DNA of 64,000 bases from Collinsella sp. TF08-11AT (lineage in GTDB: Bacteria > Actinomycetota > Coriobacteriia > Coriobacteriales > Coriobacteriaceae). Shown in pieces: positions 42,040 through 50,855 of this stretch. The translations under genes and the position numbers were made by a program. Position 1 is the first letter of the stretch. Every line of letters begins with the position of its first letter. Below the pieces are notes generated by a model. It searched no databases and was not told where the DNA came from. It was given only the letters and a program-made list of their open reading frames with translations. The stretch lies in assembly GCF_003437035.1 (NCBI RefSeq), contig NZ_QSRL01000001.1:310001-374000 (forward strand), read 5' to 3'.

Positions 42040-42954
42040 ATGAGCGATTTTGATGCCGAGGACGAATCGGTCGAAACGAGCGCGCCGATAGCCCCGACCG
42101 ATTCCGCAAACATAGAGCCCCTAATCCATACCGTCCGTGGGCAGCAAATCATGCTCGACACCGATCTCGCTCGGTTATACGAGGTAGAGACAAAGAATCT
42201 CAACCGCGCCGCCGCACGCAACGCCGACAGATTCCCCGAGGACTTCCGTTTTCAACTGACCAAGGAGGAGGACGAGTCTTTGAGGTGCCAAATTGGAACC
42301 TCAAAGACCATGGAGGGCCGCGGCGGGCGACGTTACCTCCCCTATGCCTATACCGAGCAGGGCATAGCCATGCTGTCCGGCGTGCTACGCAGCGAAGTGG
42401 CGGTGCAGACCAGTATCAGTATCATGAGGGCGTTTGTCGCCATGCGCCACCTCCTCGCCGAAAATGCCACCCTGTTTGAGCGGCTGCGCGGCGTCGAGTT
42501 GAGTCAGGCGGCGTTTCAGCAATCGACCAACGAGCGTTTCAACCAGGTGTTCCACCTGCTCGAAGGCGAGGTCGAGAAACCCCAGCGGATCTTCTTCGCC
42601 GGGCAGATGTTCGACGCCTTCAGCCTGCTGACAGATCTCGTGGGCCGCGCCGAGCGCGAAATCTCCCTCGTGGATGGCTACGTAGATGTCCACACCCTGA
42701 ACATCCTCGCAAAGAAGCGCAAGGGCGTCGCGGTGACCGTCTACACGTCCGGCAACCGGCTCACGCAAGGCGATGTCGACGTGTTCAACGCACAGTACCC
42801 GCAGCTCACCGTCCGCCGCACCAGAACGTTCCACGACCGCTTCCTTATCCTCGACGGTGCGACCGCGTATCACATCGGCGCATCCCTCAAGGACGCGGGA
42901 AAGAAGTGCTTCGGCATAGACCTCATCCAAGACGATGAGCATCAAACGGCTTGA
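42040..42954 (+). CDS. ORF6N-domain protein with a phospholipase-D-like C-terminus
   Basis: About 304 residues from ATG at 42040, with GAGGAA close upstream. Residues about 25-135 are an ORF6N DNA-binding domain (TVRGQQIMLDTDLARLYEV; NADRFPEDFRFQLT; YAYTEQGIAMLSGVL). The C-terminal half (about 180-300) has VDGYVDVHTLNILAKKRKGV and FHDRFLILDG, which recall a phospholipase-D-like half site. ORF6N proteins are frequent in prophages and mobile elements. It neighbours an integrase fragment and a second ORF6N fragment. Role unknown. Confidence 0.85.
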   Translation: MSDFDAEDESVETSAPIAPTDSANIEPLIHTVRGQQIMLDTDLARLYEVETKNLNRAAARNADRFPEDFRFQLTKEEDESLRCQIGTSKTMEGRGGRRYLPYAYTEQGIAMLSGVLRSEVAVQTSISIMRAFVAMRHLLAENATLFERLRGVELSQAAFQQSTNERFNQVFHLLEGEVEKPQRIFFAGQMFDAFSLLTDLVGRAEREISLVDGYVDVHTLNILAKKRKGVAVTVYTSGNRLTQGDVDVFNAQYPQLTVRRTRTFHDRFLILDGATAYHIGASLKDAGKKCFGIDLIQDDEHQTA

Positions 42955-43025
42955 GCGTTATCCGACCTCTTGCCACAAGCCCTAAAGTTTGAGCATGATC
43001 GCTGAAAGCCTCGTTAGTCAACATG

Positions 43026-43328
43026 TCAAAGTAGGCCCTGGTCCGCAAGCCCTCGATAATGTTTGCCGAGGAGCGTCAACCGGCAGAACTTGCTCTCCAT
43101 CGCCGCGTTCCACATATGGTCGGCGCCAACTGGAACCAGAAGACCATGCCGGTTGTATTTCTGGAGCAGTGAGAACACCCGGTTGTTCCTGGGCTCTGCT
43201 GGAGGCATAGCGTCTGTTCTTCCTTCGTCCTTTGGCCCATACGACGGATCCAGCCTGTATTCATAGTCCTCTGTTGGGAAGAACTTTTTCGACTCCCCCT
43301 CCTTTCCTCCAGGATACACGGATGGCAA
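43026..43328 (-). pseudogene. 5'-truncated gene remnant, unknown family
   Basis: About 100 codons with a protein-like sequence ([39 protein letters not shown]; ending [17 protein letters not shown]), but no ATG and only TTG or GTG near the start. The frame seems to continue upstream as [17 protein letters not shown] before a stop, consistent with a truncated 5' end. The family was not recognised. The remainder of the gap 42955-43673 shows no other convincing gene. Confidence 0.45.
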
Positions 43329-43673
43329 GAGTCGAAACGCCTCCTCAATATCCAGACTTCACACGAGCCTGATGCAAATAGAGATAGACGGATTCCAGAC
43401 CTGGCAAATCAAGACACGACCAGCCGCTCGCACCCAAAGCCGTTTGCCTAAAAATGTATACCGCTGGCCGAAATGGAAAGATGGTAACAGCGAAAAAGAC
43501 TAGCCGAGCTCGTTTTAAGCACCGTTTGTTCCGTCCCGCATGTTTTGTGAACACTCTATCTATCATGAAGCCAGTAAACAGAGGTGGACATCAACATCCA
43601 ACGCCGGCAAGCATGTGAGCGCCTCCTCTGTCCAAGGGGCAAGCCCCCGAGATTAGTTAGGAGAGGGGAAGAG

Positions 43674-45236
43674 ATGGATAAAGTCAAAACGGCCTTCCAG
43701 AACTTTGGCCGCGTTATCGTCGACCCTATTTTGTACCTTTCGGTAACGGGCATCATTTTGGCCATCGCCACGGTATGCTCGCTCGGCAGCGGAGTTGTCG
43801 CAGATCTGGGCACGCTGCTCTCCGCGGCAACCAACTCCGCGGTGATCGGCAACCTGCCGGTGATTTTCGCAGTCGGCCTAACGGCAGGCTTCGCAAAGAA
43901 ACAAAAATCCAACGCGGCAGTGTTTGGACTTATTAGTTACCTCATGTTCCTGTATGTCAACAACGCCTACCTGACGCTCACCGATCAGCTGGCAAAAGCC
44001 GGCGCGATGGGTCTGTATGGCACTGGCCAGGCAACGGTGCTGGGTCTTCAAGTTACCGATGTCAACGTCTTCGGCGGCGTACTCATCGGATGCTTCTGCG
44101 GTTGGCTCTATAACAAACTGATCGACGTAAAGGTATCGGAGTATATCCGGATTTACGGCGGACCCCGCCTGGCCCTTCTGGCGATGGTTCCGCTGAGCAT
44201 TGTCTTCGGCATCGGAGCGACTATCGTGTGGCCCCCTATCGCCAACGCCATCAGCAACTCTTCTTCATTCATCGCAGCCTCGGGTGGTCTGGGCGTTTTC
44301 ATTTACGGCTTCCTGAACCGCGTCCTCGTACCTCTCGGCATGCACCACTTTATGTGGATGCCGTTTGACTACTCCGCGATTGGCGGCACGGCGGTCATCG
44401 CCGGCCAGAGCGTTTCTGGCGCAGCAAACATCTTCTATGCCGAGCTTCCTCTTATCGCCGACGGGTCCCTCACCACAGTCGACCCCTCTGTCCGCTTTGC
44501 CATGTTCGGCTTTGGCAAGGAATTCGTAACCCTTGGCACCGTGCTCGCAATGATTGCAACCTCCCGTCCTGAGAATCGAAAAGCCGTTGCAGCCATGCTG
44601 GTGCCTATTTACATCACAGCCATGCTCTCCGGCAACACCGAGCCGCTTGACTTCATGATCCTGTTCGCGTCTCCGATTCTCTGGGTTGCCTACAGCCTGT
44701 TCTACGGACTGGGCGAGATGCTCCTGTTTGTCCTGGGAGTCCGCTTGCTTAACATGTACGGTGGCATCGAGCTGCTCACGCTCGGCCTGCCTTTGCCAAT
44801 GGGCGTCACCAAGTTCCCGATTTACATCGTCTTGGGCATCGTGTTTGCCGCCGTTTCGTTCATCGTTCTGGCGATGGTAATCAAGAAACTCAACCTCATG
44901 ACGCCCGGCCGTTCCGCAGAGTGGTCTGCAGAGGTCTCCGGAGACAACAATGCTCTCGAGTCCTCCGGAACGCCGGAAGTCGACGCAAAACAGCAGGAGA
45001 TGGTGCAGAACATCATCAACGGCCTTGGCGGCAAGGACAACATCAACACCATGGGCTGCTGCATGACTCGTCTCCGTGTCGAGGTCAAAGACCCCAGCAA
45101 GGTCAACGAAGAGACCATCAAGAAGGCTATCGACAAGGGCTTGTTTAAGAACGGTACCAATGTCCAGATTGTTGTGGGAACCAACGTGCACTCCGTCTAC
45201 GACCTGCTGCGTCCCATCCTTAATCTGGAAGATTAA
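43674..45236 (+). CDS. PTS EIICB, alpha-glucoside type
   Basis: About 520 residues. The N-terminal EIIC channel (to about 420) has ten or so hydrophobic segments starting FGRVIVDPILYLSVTGIILA. The EIIB domain (about 445-520) carries the phosphorylated Cys in GCCMTRLRVEV. No EIIA domain is attached, so a general EIIA must come from elsewhere. It imports and phosphorylates a sugar; the GH4 enzyme downstream suggests an alpha-glucoside such as maltose. GGAGAGG lies upstream of the chosen ATG. It is the first gene of a three-gene operon. Confidence 0.9.
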   Translation: MDKVKTAFQNFGRVIVDPILYLSVTGIILAIATVCSLGSGVVADLGTLLSAATNSAVIGNLPVIFAVGLTAGFAKKQKSNAAVFGLISYLMFLYVNNAYLTLTDQLAKAGAMGLYGTGQATVLGLQVTDVNVFGGVLIGCFCGWLYNKLIDVKVSEYIRIYGGPRLALLAMVPLSIVFGIGATIVWPPIANAISNSSSFIAASGGLGVFIYGFLNRVLVPLGMHHFMWMPFDYSAIGGTAVIAGQSVSGAANIFYAELPLIADGSLTTVDPSVRFAMFGFGKEFVTLGTVLAMIATSRPENRKAVAAMLVPIYITAMLSGNTEPLDFMILFASPILWVAYSLFYGLGEMLLFVLGVRLLNMYGGIELLTLGLPLPMGVTKFPIYIVLGIVFAAVSFIVLAMVIKKLNLMTPGRSAEWSAEVSGDNNALESSGTPEVDAKQQEMVQNIINGLGGKDNINTMGCCMTRLRVEVKDPSKVNEETIKKAIDKGLFKNGTNVQIVVGTNVHSVYDLLRPILNLED

Positions 45237-45274
45237 CGATCGCCTAATCGACGGGCGATAAGCGAGGAGACCTC

Positions 45275-45544
45275 ATGCTAACCAAGACGTTTCATTCAAT
45301 CCAAGACATGTTCGAACGTTTGCTCAACATGTATAAAGAAAAGTCGACAAAGGGTCTTCTCGCTCTCATGGCTGCATTCGTATGTGGTTTTATCTGGCCG
45401 CTCCTTGGTCTGCTCGCAGCGGTTTGGACCCGGCATTCAGGAAGGCACACGGACGCAGGCAGCATTGCAGGCATGGCAGCGGTTATCAACATCGCTACTT
45501 ACTTCATACAGATAGTGGTCAAGATTATCTGCGGCTCAATTTGA
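45275..45544 (+). CDS. small membrane protein in the PTS operon
   Basis: 89 residues with GAGGAGA before the ATG. Two hydrophobic segments (LLALMAAFVCGFIWPLLGLLAAVW and MAAVINIATYFIQIVVKIICG) flank a basic loop. It lies 38 nt after the EIICB gene and 19 nt before the glucosidase gene, so it is co-transcribed. No family was recognised; its position suggests a helper of the transporter. Confidence 0.7.
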   Translation: MLTKTFHSIQDMFERLLNMYKEKSTKGLLALMAAFVCGFIWPLLGLLAAVWTRHSGRHTDAGSIAGMAAVINIATYFIQIVVKIICGSI

Positions 45545-45563
45545 TTTGAAAGGCATGAACAAC

Positions 45564-46892
45564 ATGAACGGATACAAGATTGTCATCTGCGGCGGCGGCA
45601 GCACCTATACCGCCGGCATCGTCAAAGACCTGATCGACCAAAAGGATGAATTGGGGATTCGCGAGCTTTGGCTCTATGACATCGACGAGGAGCGCCAAGA
45701 TACGGTCGCCGTGGTGGTTAAAGCAGTCATCGATGACCTTGCTCCCGAGATTCCCCTGCATGTAACCGTCGACCCCAAAGAAGCATTTACAGATGCGAAC
45801 TTTGTTATGGCGCAGATGCGCGTGGGCGGGCTCAAGATGCGTATCCAGGATGAGCAAATCAGCCTGCGCCATGGCGTAGTCGGCCAAGAGACCTGCGGAG
45901 CAGGTGGCATGGCATATGGCATGAGAACCATCTTCCCCATGTGCGAGCTTGTCGATTTCTGCGAGGAGTACGCCTGCAAGGACTACTGGATCGTCAACTA
46001 CTCCAACCCCGCTGCCATCGTAGCCAAGGCAATGCACAAGCTGCGTCCTAACGCTCGCATTCTCGACATCTGCGATATGCCAGTGGAGATTGAAGCCCGC
46101 ATGGCAGAGATTTTAGGGTGCGAACTCAACGACATTGAGGTCGACTACTTTGGCCTCAATCACTTTGGGTGGTTTACCAACGTACGCTGCAAGGGCGTCG
46201 ACGTTACGGACAAGCTCAAAGAACATGTGCGCAAGTACGGTTACATTTCCGAAGCAAGCCTCAACGATGCCTTGGTGAAGGACCCAGATTGGGCCCACAC
46301 CTTCAAGAATGCGGCAACGATTTCTACGCTATTCCAGGATTACCTCCCCAACACCTATTACCAGTATTACCTGTTGCCCGACGCCTGCGTGGAGTACATG
46401 GACATCAATAACACGCGTGGCATGCAGGTCGTAAACGGCCGCGAAAAGCGCATCTTCGACGCATCTGCGGCGCTTAAGCGCGGTGAAAAGGTCGATCTCA
46501 CGCAGTTCTACGTAGGCGTGCATGGCAAGTTCATTGTCGATGTCGTCAAGTCTCTGGCAAAAGACCTGCGCCATCGCCAGCTGGTGATCGTGCCCAACAA
46601 TGGTGCAATCGAGAACCTCTCGGACGACGCGACAGTCGAGGTTCCGGCGTACATCACTGATCGAGGAGCCGAACCGATTCGCGTCGGGAAGATTCCCCGC
46701 TTCTATAAGGGCCTTATCGAACAGCAGGATGCCTGTGAAGGCCTTGTGGTCGAAGCCGTTATCGAAGGTTCCTACCAGAAGGCACTCGAAGCCTTTGCCC
46801 TCAATCGCACGATTCCCTCAGCACGCGTGGCCAAGGAAGTCTTGGACGACATGATCGAGGCGAACAAGGGCTATTGGCCTGAGCTGAAGTAG
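45564..46892 (+). CDS. GH4 6-phospho-alpha-glucosidase
   Basis: 442 residues. NAD-binding GGGSTYT at 10-16, the metal-ligand pair Cys170-Asp171 in ILDICDMPVEIE and His200 in GLNHFGWF are in place, as in GlvA/MalH. The enzyme uses NAD+ and a divalent metal to cleave the sugar phosphate delivered by the PTS. ATG at 45564 was chosen over the one 9 nt upstream because AAAGG lies 10 nt before it. A perfect bidirectional terminator follows. Confidence 0.9.
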   Translation: MNGYKIVICGGGSTYTAGIVKDLIDQKDELGIRELWLYDIDEERQDTVAVVVKAVIDDLAPEIPLHVTVDPKEAFTDANFVMAQMRVGGLKMRIQDEQISLRHGVVGQETCGAGGMAYGMRTIFPMCELVDFCEEYACKDYWIVNYSNPAAIVAKAMHKLRPNARILDICDMPVEIEARMAEILGCELNDIEVDYFGLNHFGWFTNVRCKGVDVTDKLKEHVRKYGYISEASLNDALVKDPDWAHTFKNAATISTLFQDYLPNTYYQYYLLPDACVEYMDINNTRGMQVVNGREKRIFDASAALKRGEKVDLTQFYVGVHGKFIVDVVKSLAKDLRHRQLVIVPNNGAIENLSDDATVEVPAYITDRGAEPIRVGKIPRFYKGLIEQQDACEGLVVEAVIEGSYQKALEAFALNRTIPSARVAKEVLDDMIEANKGYWPELK

Positions 46893-46918
46893 AGGAACCG
46901 CCCAAATACCAAAAGCAC

Positions 46919-46958
46919 AAAAGATGGCCCCAAGGCAATTGCCTTGGGGCCATCTTTT
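46919..46958. terminator. bidirectional terminator
   Basis: A perfect 40-nt palindrome: AAAAGATGGCCCCAAGGC and its complement, with an A-run on one side and a T-run on the other. It lies between the convergent glucosidase and RpiR genes and serves both. Confidence 0.95.
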
Positions 46959-46964
46959 ATATGC

Positions 46965-47822
46965 CTAGATCTCAGCAAAACTCGTGAAGATGAATGAATC
47001 GGCCTCGTGTTTTACACGATAGTTCTCTTGATAGTCCTGATTGAATATAAGCGAATAAATAACCTGAAGCGTATACGTGAGCGAGACCAAAGAAGAGTAA
47101 TTTGCCACCTTTCCAATCACGCGTTCTGATTTTGGAATGGGCAAGACAGTATCGCATTGCCTGGCGAGCACCGAATCAGAAAACGCCGTAATTAGACACG
47201 GCTTGATTCCGCGCTCGGAAAGAGTGGCAGCGTATTTGGAATAGTCATAGTGAATGCCACTGTAGCTTAGGAATAAAAACAGGTCGCCGGGCTTGCCGTT
47301 TTTAACATGCAGTGTCTGCAGGCCTCCGTCGTCCGCCATGGTGACATGACGATCGAGCTTAAGAAGATTGTTGCGAAAGATGCATCCCGCCAGGTAGCTT
47401 TCCCCTTTGGCAAAGATGTAAATTCGTGGGGCGCTAAGAACCGCCTTAGCGATTATGCTTAATTTGGCGCTATCGAGCTCGATTTTCGTTTGATCTATGA
47501 TGCCCTTCAAGAGATTCGCAAGGTTACCCTCGATGGCCTCAATTGAGTCGGTGCTGTCAAAAGGACGATTGCGATCAACGGTGGCAGCCAGAAGATAATC
47601 CCCGCTTATCTCCTGGATGAGTTGCATGATCAACTCTCGATAGCCGCTTAGGCCCAGTTTCTTGCAAAAGCGGATGATAGTCGCGTTCGAAGTATAAGTC
47701 TCCTGTGCGAGCTTTGCCATAGTGAGGGTCTTAAGGTCGCCGGTATGATTGAGCAGATAGGTAGCAATAGCTCGGTCGGTTTCATTAAAAGACGCGCTGT
47801 TACGCAGGCTATCAAGAATCAT
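46965..47822 (-). CDS. MurR/RpiR-family transcriptional regulator
   Basis: 285 residues. The N-terminal HTH (about 1-77: LTMAKLAQETYTSNATIIRFCKKLG) is followed by a SIS sugar-phosphate-binding domain (about 120-245: IYIFAKGESYLAG, LFLFLSYSGIHYD). RpiR proteins sense phosphosugars and control nearby catabolic genes; the adjacent PTS operon is the probable target. It is convergent with that operon and shares its terminator. Confidence 0.92.
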   Translation of the reverse strand: MILDSLRNSASFNETDRAIATYLLNHTGDLKTLTMAKLAQETYTSNATIIRFCKKLGLSGYRELIMQLIQEISGDYLLAATVDRNRPFDSTDSIEAIEGNLANLLKGIIDQTKIELDSAKLSIIAKAVLSAPRIYIFAKGESYLAGCIFRNNLLKLDRHVTMADDGGLQTLHVKNGKPGDLFLFLSYSGIHYDYSKYAATLSERGIKPCLITAFSDSVLARQCDTVLPIPKSERVIGKVANYSSLVSLTYTLQVIYSLIFNQDYQENYRVKHEADSFIFTSFAEI

Positions 47823-47923
47823 GGTCGCTCCGATCGCTTTAGTTTGCCGCTTAATTATGTCATTATCAAAACGACGGGCAGCCCTTCATGCACTGACTTA
47901 CGCCCTGCGATCTCTCTTCTGAT

Positions 47924-48067
47924 ATTCCGCATATAACGGCAACATTAATTGCGAGGAGCGTGTCGCTCAGTTCCTAGAGAACAAATGCGAAGAGGTTCGA
48001 TTGCCTGAGTTCACTGCCCGCCTTGAGGCAAAGAGACGGCCCCGGCCAAGCTCCATGCGGATTTGAG
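47924..48067 (+). other. short open frame in a gene-poor stretch, possible remnant
   Basis: An open frame of 47 codons (NCEERVAQFLENKCEEVRL, then EFTARLEAKRRPRPSS) with no start codon or ribosome site. It may be the tail of a lost gene. The rest of 47823-48208 has no gene that I can support; it has two copies of TTCGACCAA at 48180-48199. Confidence 0.2.
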
Positions 48068-48208
48068 GCAGCATGGTGCTTGTCCGTCGGCATCCTACAA
48101 CCCGTAATCCCTACCCTCTGTTTCTGTGCTGGCTGGTTCAGGCAGGCGCCCTGTTCAAAATAGGCTGTTTAAAATTGATTTCGACCAAAATTCGACCAAG
48201 ATTGAAAG

Positions 48209-48250
48209 TCAAAAAAGAAAACAGCCCAGAGGAACAATGCCTCTGAGCTG
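48209..48250 (-). terminator. terminator after the initiator tRNA
   Basis: On the minus strand CAGCTCAGAGG and CCTCTGGGCTG pair with one mismatch around a 7-nt loop and are followed by TTTTCTTTTTT. It starts 10 nt after the tRNA end. Confidence 0.85.
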
Positions 48251-48260
48251 CTAAAAGTCT

Positions 48261-48337
48261 TGGTCGCGGGGGCAGGATTTGAACCTACGACCTCCGGGTT
48301 ATGAGCCCGGCGAGCTACCAGACTGCTCCACCCCGCA
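48261..48337 (-). tRNA. tRNA-fMet (anticodon CAT)
   Basis: 77 nt on the minus strand, beginning TGCGGGGTGGAGCAG and ending CCCCCGCGACCA with an encoded CCA. The anticodon arm GGGCTCATAACCC has the three G:C pairs that mark an initiator. The D-loop (GCAGTCTGGTAGCTC) and T-arm (GGTTCAAATCC) are normal. The 1:72 position is U:G, a weak pair in the place where bacterial initiators have a mismatch. Confidence 0.95.
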
Positions 48338-48533
48338 ATGTCTGGGCGCCTCATGTGCGCAAGAAAGAATATTACGCGGGAGTTCGGTAAGCGGCAAGGA
48401 AAATCTCGTAGAGCATAATTCCTTCATATTTAAACCCCTCAGCCCATATCACCGTAAGCGAATCGCGGCTCAGCGGCCCCGACGGCGCGTATACAATGGT
48501 GCGCGTCCTTTTACGCCGACACCTGGAGTAGAC

Positions 48534-49307
48534 ATGCTGCTCGCTATCGATATGGGAAACACGCAGACGGCCATGGGCCTGTTTGACGGAGACAAGTTGG
48601 TGCAGTCGTGGCGTATGCCCACCGACCGCTCCTATACCGCCGACGAGATCCACGTGCGCCTGATGGGTTTCTTTAAGATGTACGACCTCTCGCTCGGCGC
48701 GGTCGACGCGATCGCCTTTGCCGGCGTGGTGCCACAGCTCTCGCGCGAGTGGCACGCCGTGGCCAACCGCATTGCCGCGGACGCCATCGTCATTGGGCCG
48801 CAGACGGCGGCCGTGACCAAGCTGCGGGCGGCGCGTCCCCAGGCCGTTGGTGCCGACCGCATCGCCAACGCCGTCGCTGCCGAGACCTTCTACGGCGCCC
48901 CGGCGATCGTGGTGGACTTTGGCACCGCAACCAATATCGACGTCATCGACGAGGACGGCTATTACATTGGTGGAGCGATTGCGCCGGGCATCCGCATTTC
49001 GATGGACGCGCTCGCCGCCCGAGCCGCCAAGCTCGCCAGCGTTCCGCTCGAGGCGCCCGAGCACGCCATCGGCCGCGATACCGAGGAGTGCATCAAAGTC
49101 GGCGCCGTAACGGGCGCCGCCGCCATGGCCGAGGGCTTGGTCGCGCGCATGAAGCGCGAGCTGGGGCGCGAGGACGCCACCGTTATCGCCACGGGTGGCC
49201 TCGCCAGCATCGTCGCCGATTCAACCGACGCCTTCGACGTGGTCGACGGGCAGCTCACCATCAAAGGCATCTGCGAAATCTACCGCCGCATGCAGAGGCT
49301 GGGGTAA
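48534..49307 (+). CDS. coaX: type III pantothenate kinase
   Basis: 257 residues. ASKHA-fold signatures: DMGNTQTAMGLFDG at the N-terminus, GADRIANAVAA near 105, DFGTATNIDVI near 125, and GGAIAPGIRISMDAL. It phosphorylates pantothenate in the first step of coenzyme A synthesis. CTGGAG lies 6 nt upstream of the ATG. A TACAAT box at 48492-48497 is the likely -10 element. It is monocistronic, upstream of an inverted repeat that may terminate it. Confidence 0.93.
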   Translation: MLLAIDMGNTQTAMGLFDGDKLVQSWRMPTDRSYTADEIHVRLMGFFKMYDLSLGAVDAIAFAGVVPQLSREWHAVANRIAADAIVIGPQTAAVTKLRAARPQAVGADRIANAVAAETFYGAPAIVVDFGTATNIDVIDEDGYYIGGAIAPGIRISMDALAARAAKLASVPLEAPEHAIGRDTEECIKVGAVTGAAAMAEGLVARMKRELGREDATVIATGGLASIVADSTDAFDVVDGQLTIKGICEIYRRMQRLG

Positions 49308-49352
49308 GGCGGGGTTTAAGTCGAGCGCGAGCGGCGAACTAGGCAACGCATC

Positions 49353-49401
49353 GGTCCTATTCCTCAAAATCAAAATTTTTTCGATTTTGAGGAATAGGAC
49401 C
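49353..49401. repeat. inverted repeat GGTCCTATTCCTCAAAATC, copy 1
   Basis: 19-bp arms at 49353-49371 and 49383-49401 with an A/T-rich 11-nt loop. The same motif (CTATTCCTCAAAA ... TTTTGAGGAATAG) occurs at 50629-50671 and 50714-50758. This copy lies between coaX and the second DUF4143 ATPase, just after the latter's stop. Confidence 0.92.
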
Positions 49402-49406
49402 TTTTG

Positions 49407-50603
49407 CTAAGCCTCGCCGCACAACCACCTCGCCAGGTCCACGATCTGCACCCCATCGCGATCCGTGGCCTCGTGATGCGTGCGGGCGAGAATCATCTTG
49501 GGGTACGCGTCGCCAATGCTCAGCAGTGGTGAAATCTCGCGTTCAAATGTCTTATCCGAGCTGATGTCGTCGCTCACCTGAATATAGAGCTTCTCGCTCC
49601 GTTTGATTGCTACAAAGTCTATTTCCTTTTTATAGAGCACGCCGACATATACCTCGTATCCGCGGCGCAGCAGCTCGACTGCCACCATGTTCTCGTATAC
49701 GCGTCCCCAATCCATATCACGTGTACCAAGAAGCGCATATTTAAACGCATGGTCCGCCAGATAGTACTTCTCGCCGCTCTTAAGGTATTTTTTGCCACGA
49801 ATGTCGTACCGACGAACTTTATAGAAGGCAAACGCATCGCACAGGTACCCCATGTACGTGCCGACCGTCTTGTTCGTAATCTTTAACCCATCCGCATTTA
49901 ATGCATCAGTAATGTTGCGTGCCGACGTAATGTTGGAAACGTTGTCCATCATGTAATCGGCAATGCGCAGCAGCGCCGATTCGTTTCTCACGTTATGCCG
50001 CTGCACGATATCTCTCACAATGAGCGTCTTGACGACGTTGGAGAGATATTGATAGCGCTGCTCCTGCAGTGGATAAGGGTAAGAGCCGGACATACCGCCG
50101 GTTCTCGCGTACTCATCGAAGTCGCGGTCGACCTCGCCCTCGTCGCCATAGAGACGATACTCCTCAAACGAGAATGGGAAAACCTCGATCTCGAACGTAC
50201 GCCCCGTAAAGAGCGTCGACAGATCGCTCGACAGCAAAAAGGCATTCGATCCGGTAATGAATATGTCGTACTGCTCGGATGCGTGAAGGCTATTGATCGC
50301 ACGCTCAAAACCGTCGCACATCTGAACTTCATCGATAAGCAGAAAGTTTTGTTTGCCGGACACTCGATGCTCTTTTACATAGGCGAGCAGCGCGTGATAC
50401 TCGAGCAGGTTCTCGAACTCATCGAGGTTGTAGTTGATATGGATGACATTCGAATTGGACAGATGTGCCTCCACGTAATCGCGGAGGGCCTCGAGCAATT
50501 TTGATTTACCGCTACGACGGATGCCCGTGATGACCTTGATGTCCGGCACGCCAATAAGACTCGTCAACGTGTCCATATATGACGTTCTATTGATGAGTTT
50601 CAT
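49407..50603 (-). CDS. ATPase of the AAA_14/DUF4143 family (second)
   Basis: 398 residues. Walker A is TGIRRSGKSKL near 27, Walker B is FLLIDEVQMC near 88, followed by FITGSNAFLLSSDLSTLFTGR, the diagnostic segment of the family. The C-terminal half (about 215-390) is DUF4143-like (VYENMVAVELLRRGYEVYVG; KEIDFVAIK). It is only distantly similar to the ATPase at 37017, but both share domain order. It has two copies of an inverted repeat on its promoter side and one after its stop. Function unknown. Confidence 0.9.
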   Translation of the reverse strand: MKLINRTSYMDTLTSLIGVPDIKVITGIRRSGKSKLLEALRDYVEAHLSNSNVIHINYNLDEFENLLEYHALLAYVKEHRVSGKQNFLLIDEVQMCDGFERAINSLHASEQYDIFITGSNAFLLSSDLSTLFTGRTFEIEVFPFSFEEYRLYGDEGEVDRDFDEYARTGGMSGSYPYPLQEQRYQYLSNVVKTLIVRDIVQRHNVRNESALLRIADYMMDNVSNITSARNITDALNADGLKITNKTVGTYMGYLCDAFAFYKVRRYDIRGKKYLKSGEKYYLADHAFKYALLGTRDMDWGRVYENMVAVELLRRGYEVYVGVLYKKEIDFVAIKRSEKLYIQVSDDISSDKTFEREISPLLSIGDAYPKMILARTHHEATDRDGVQIVDLARWLCGEA

Positions 50604-50628
50604 CGGGGCCTCCTCGCGGTCTTTTATC

Positions 50629-50671
50629 GCTATTCCTCAAAAACGAAAATTTTTCAGTTTTGAGGAATAGG
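50629..50671. repeat. inverted repeat CTATTCCTCAAAA, copy 2
   Basis: GCTATTCCTCAAAA and TTTTGAGGAATAGGC pair around an A/T-rich loop. It lies 26 nt upstream of the second DUF4143 ATPase start, in the position of its promoter or leader. Confidence 0.92.
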
Positions 50672-50713
50672 CTCTATAGCGAATATACCTCGCGAAAGAC
50701 CGAGCTGCCTTAA

Positions 50714-50758
50714 TCCTATTCCTCAAAAACGAAAATTTTTCAGTTTTGAGGAATAGGA
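50714..50758. repeat. inverted repeat CTATTCCTCAAAA, copy 3
   Basis: Nearly identical to copy 2, including the loop (ACGAAAATTTTTCAG), 43 nt further upstream. It may be a second operator or the terminator of the divergent-side transcript. Confidence 0.92.
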
Positions 50759-50855
50759 TGCTGGCAACCCATTCCCCAGATAGGCGAAACCCTCCCCGGC
50801 ACAGGCCGAGGAGGGTCTTGTTGTCATCGTTATCTTTGAGCGCTGGCGCCTCTCG

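Noticed and set aside
48175-48200. Attachment site next to tRNA-fMet (two copies of TTCGACCAA)
   Set aside because: There is no integrase next to the tRNA, no second copy of the tRNA end, and the repeats lie outside the tRNA; kept only as a remark.
50714-50758. Simple terminator only
   Set aside because: The hairpin could terminate transcription, but three near-identical copies around one gene, two of them upstream of it, are better described as a repeat family.
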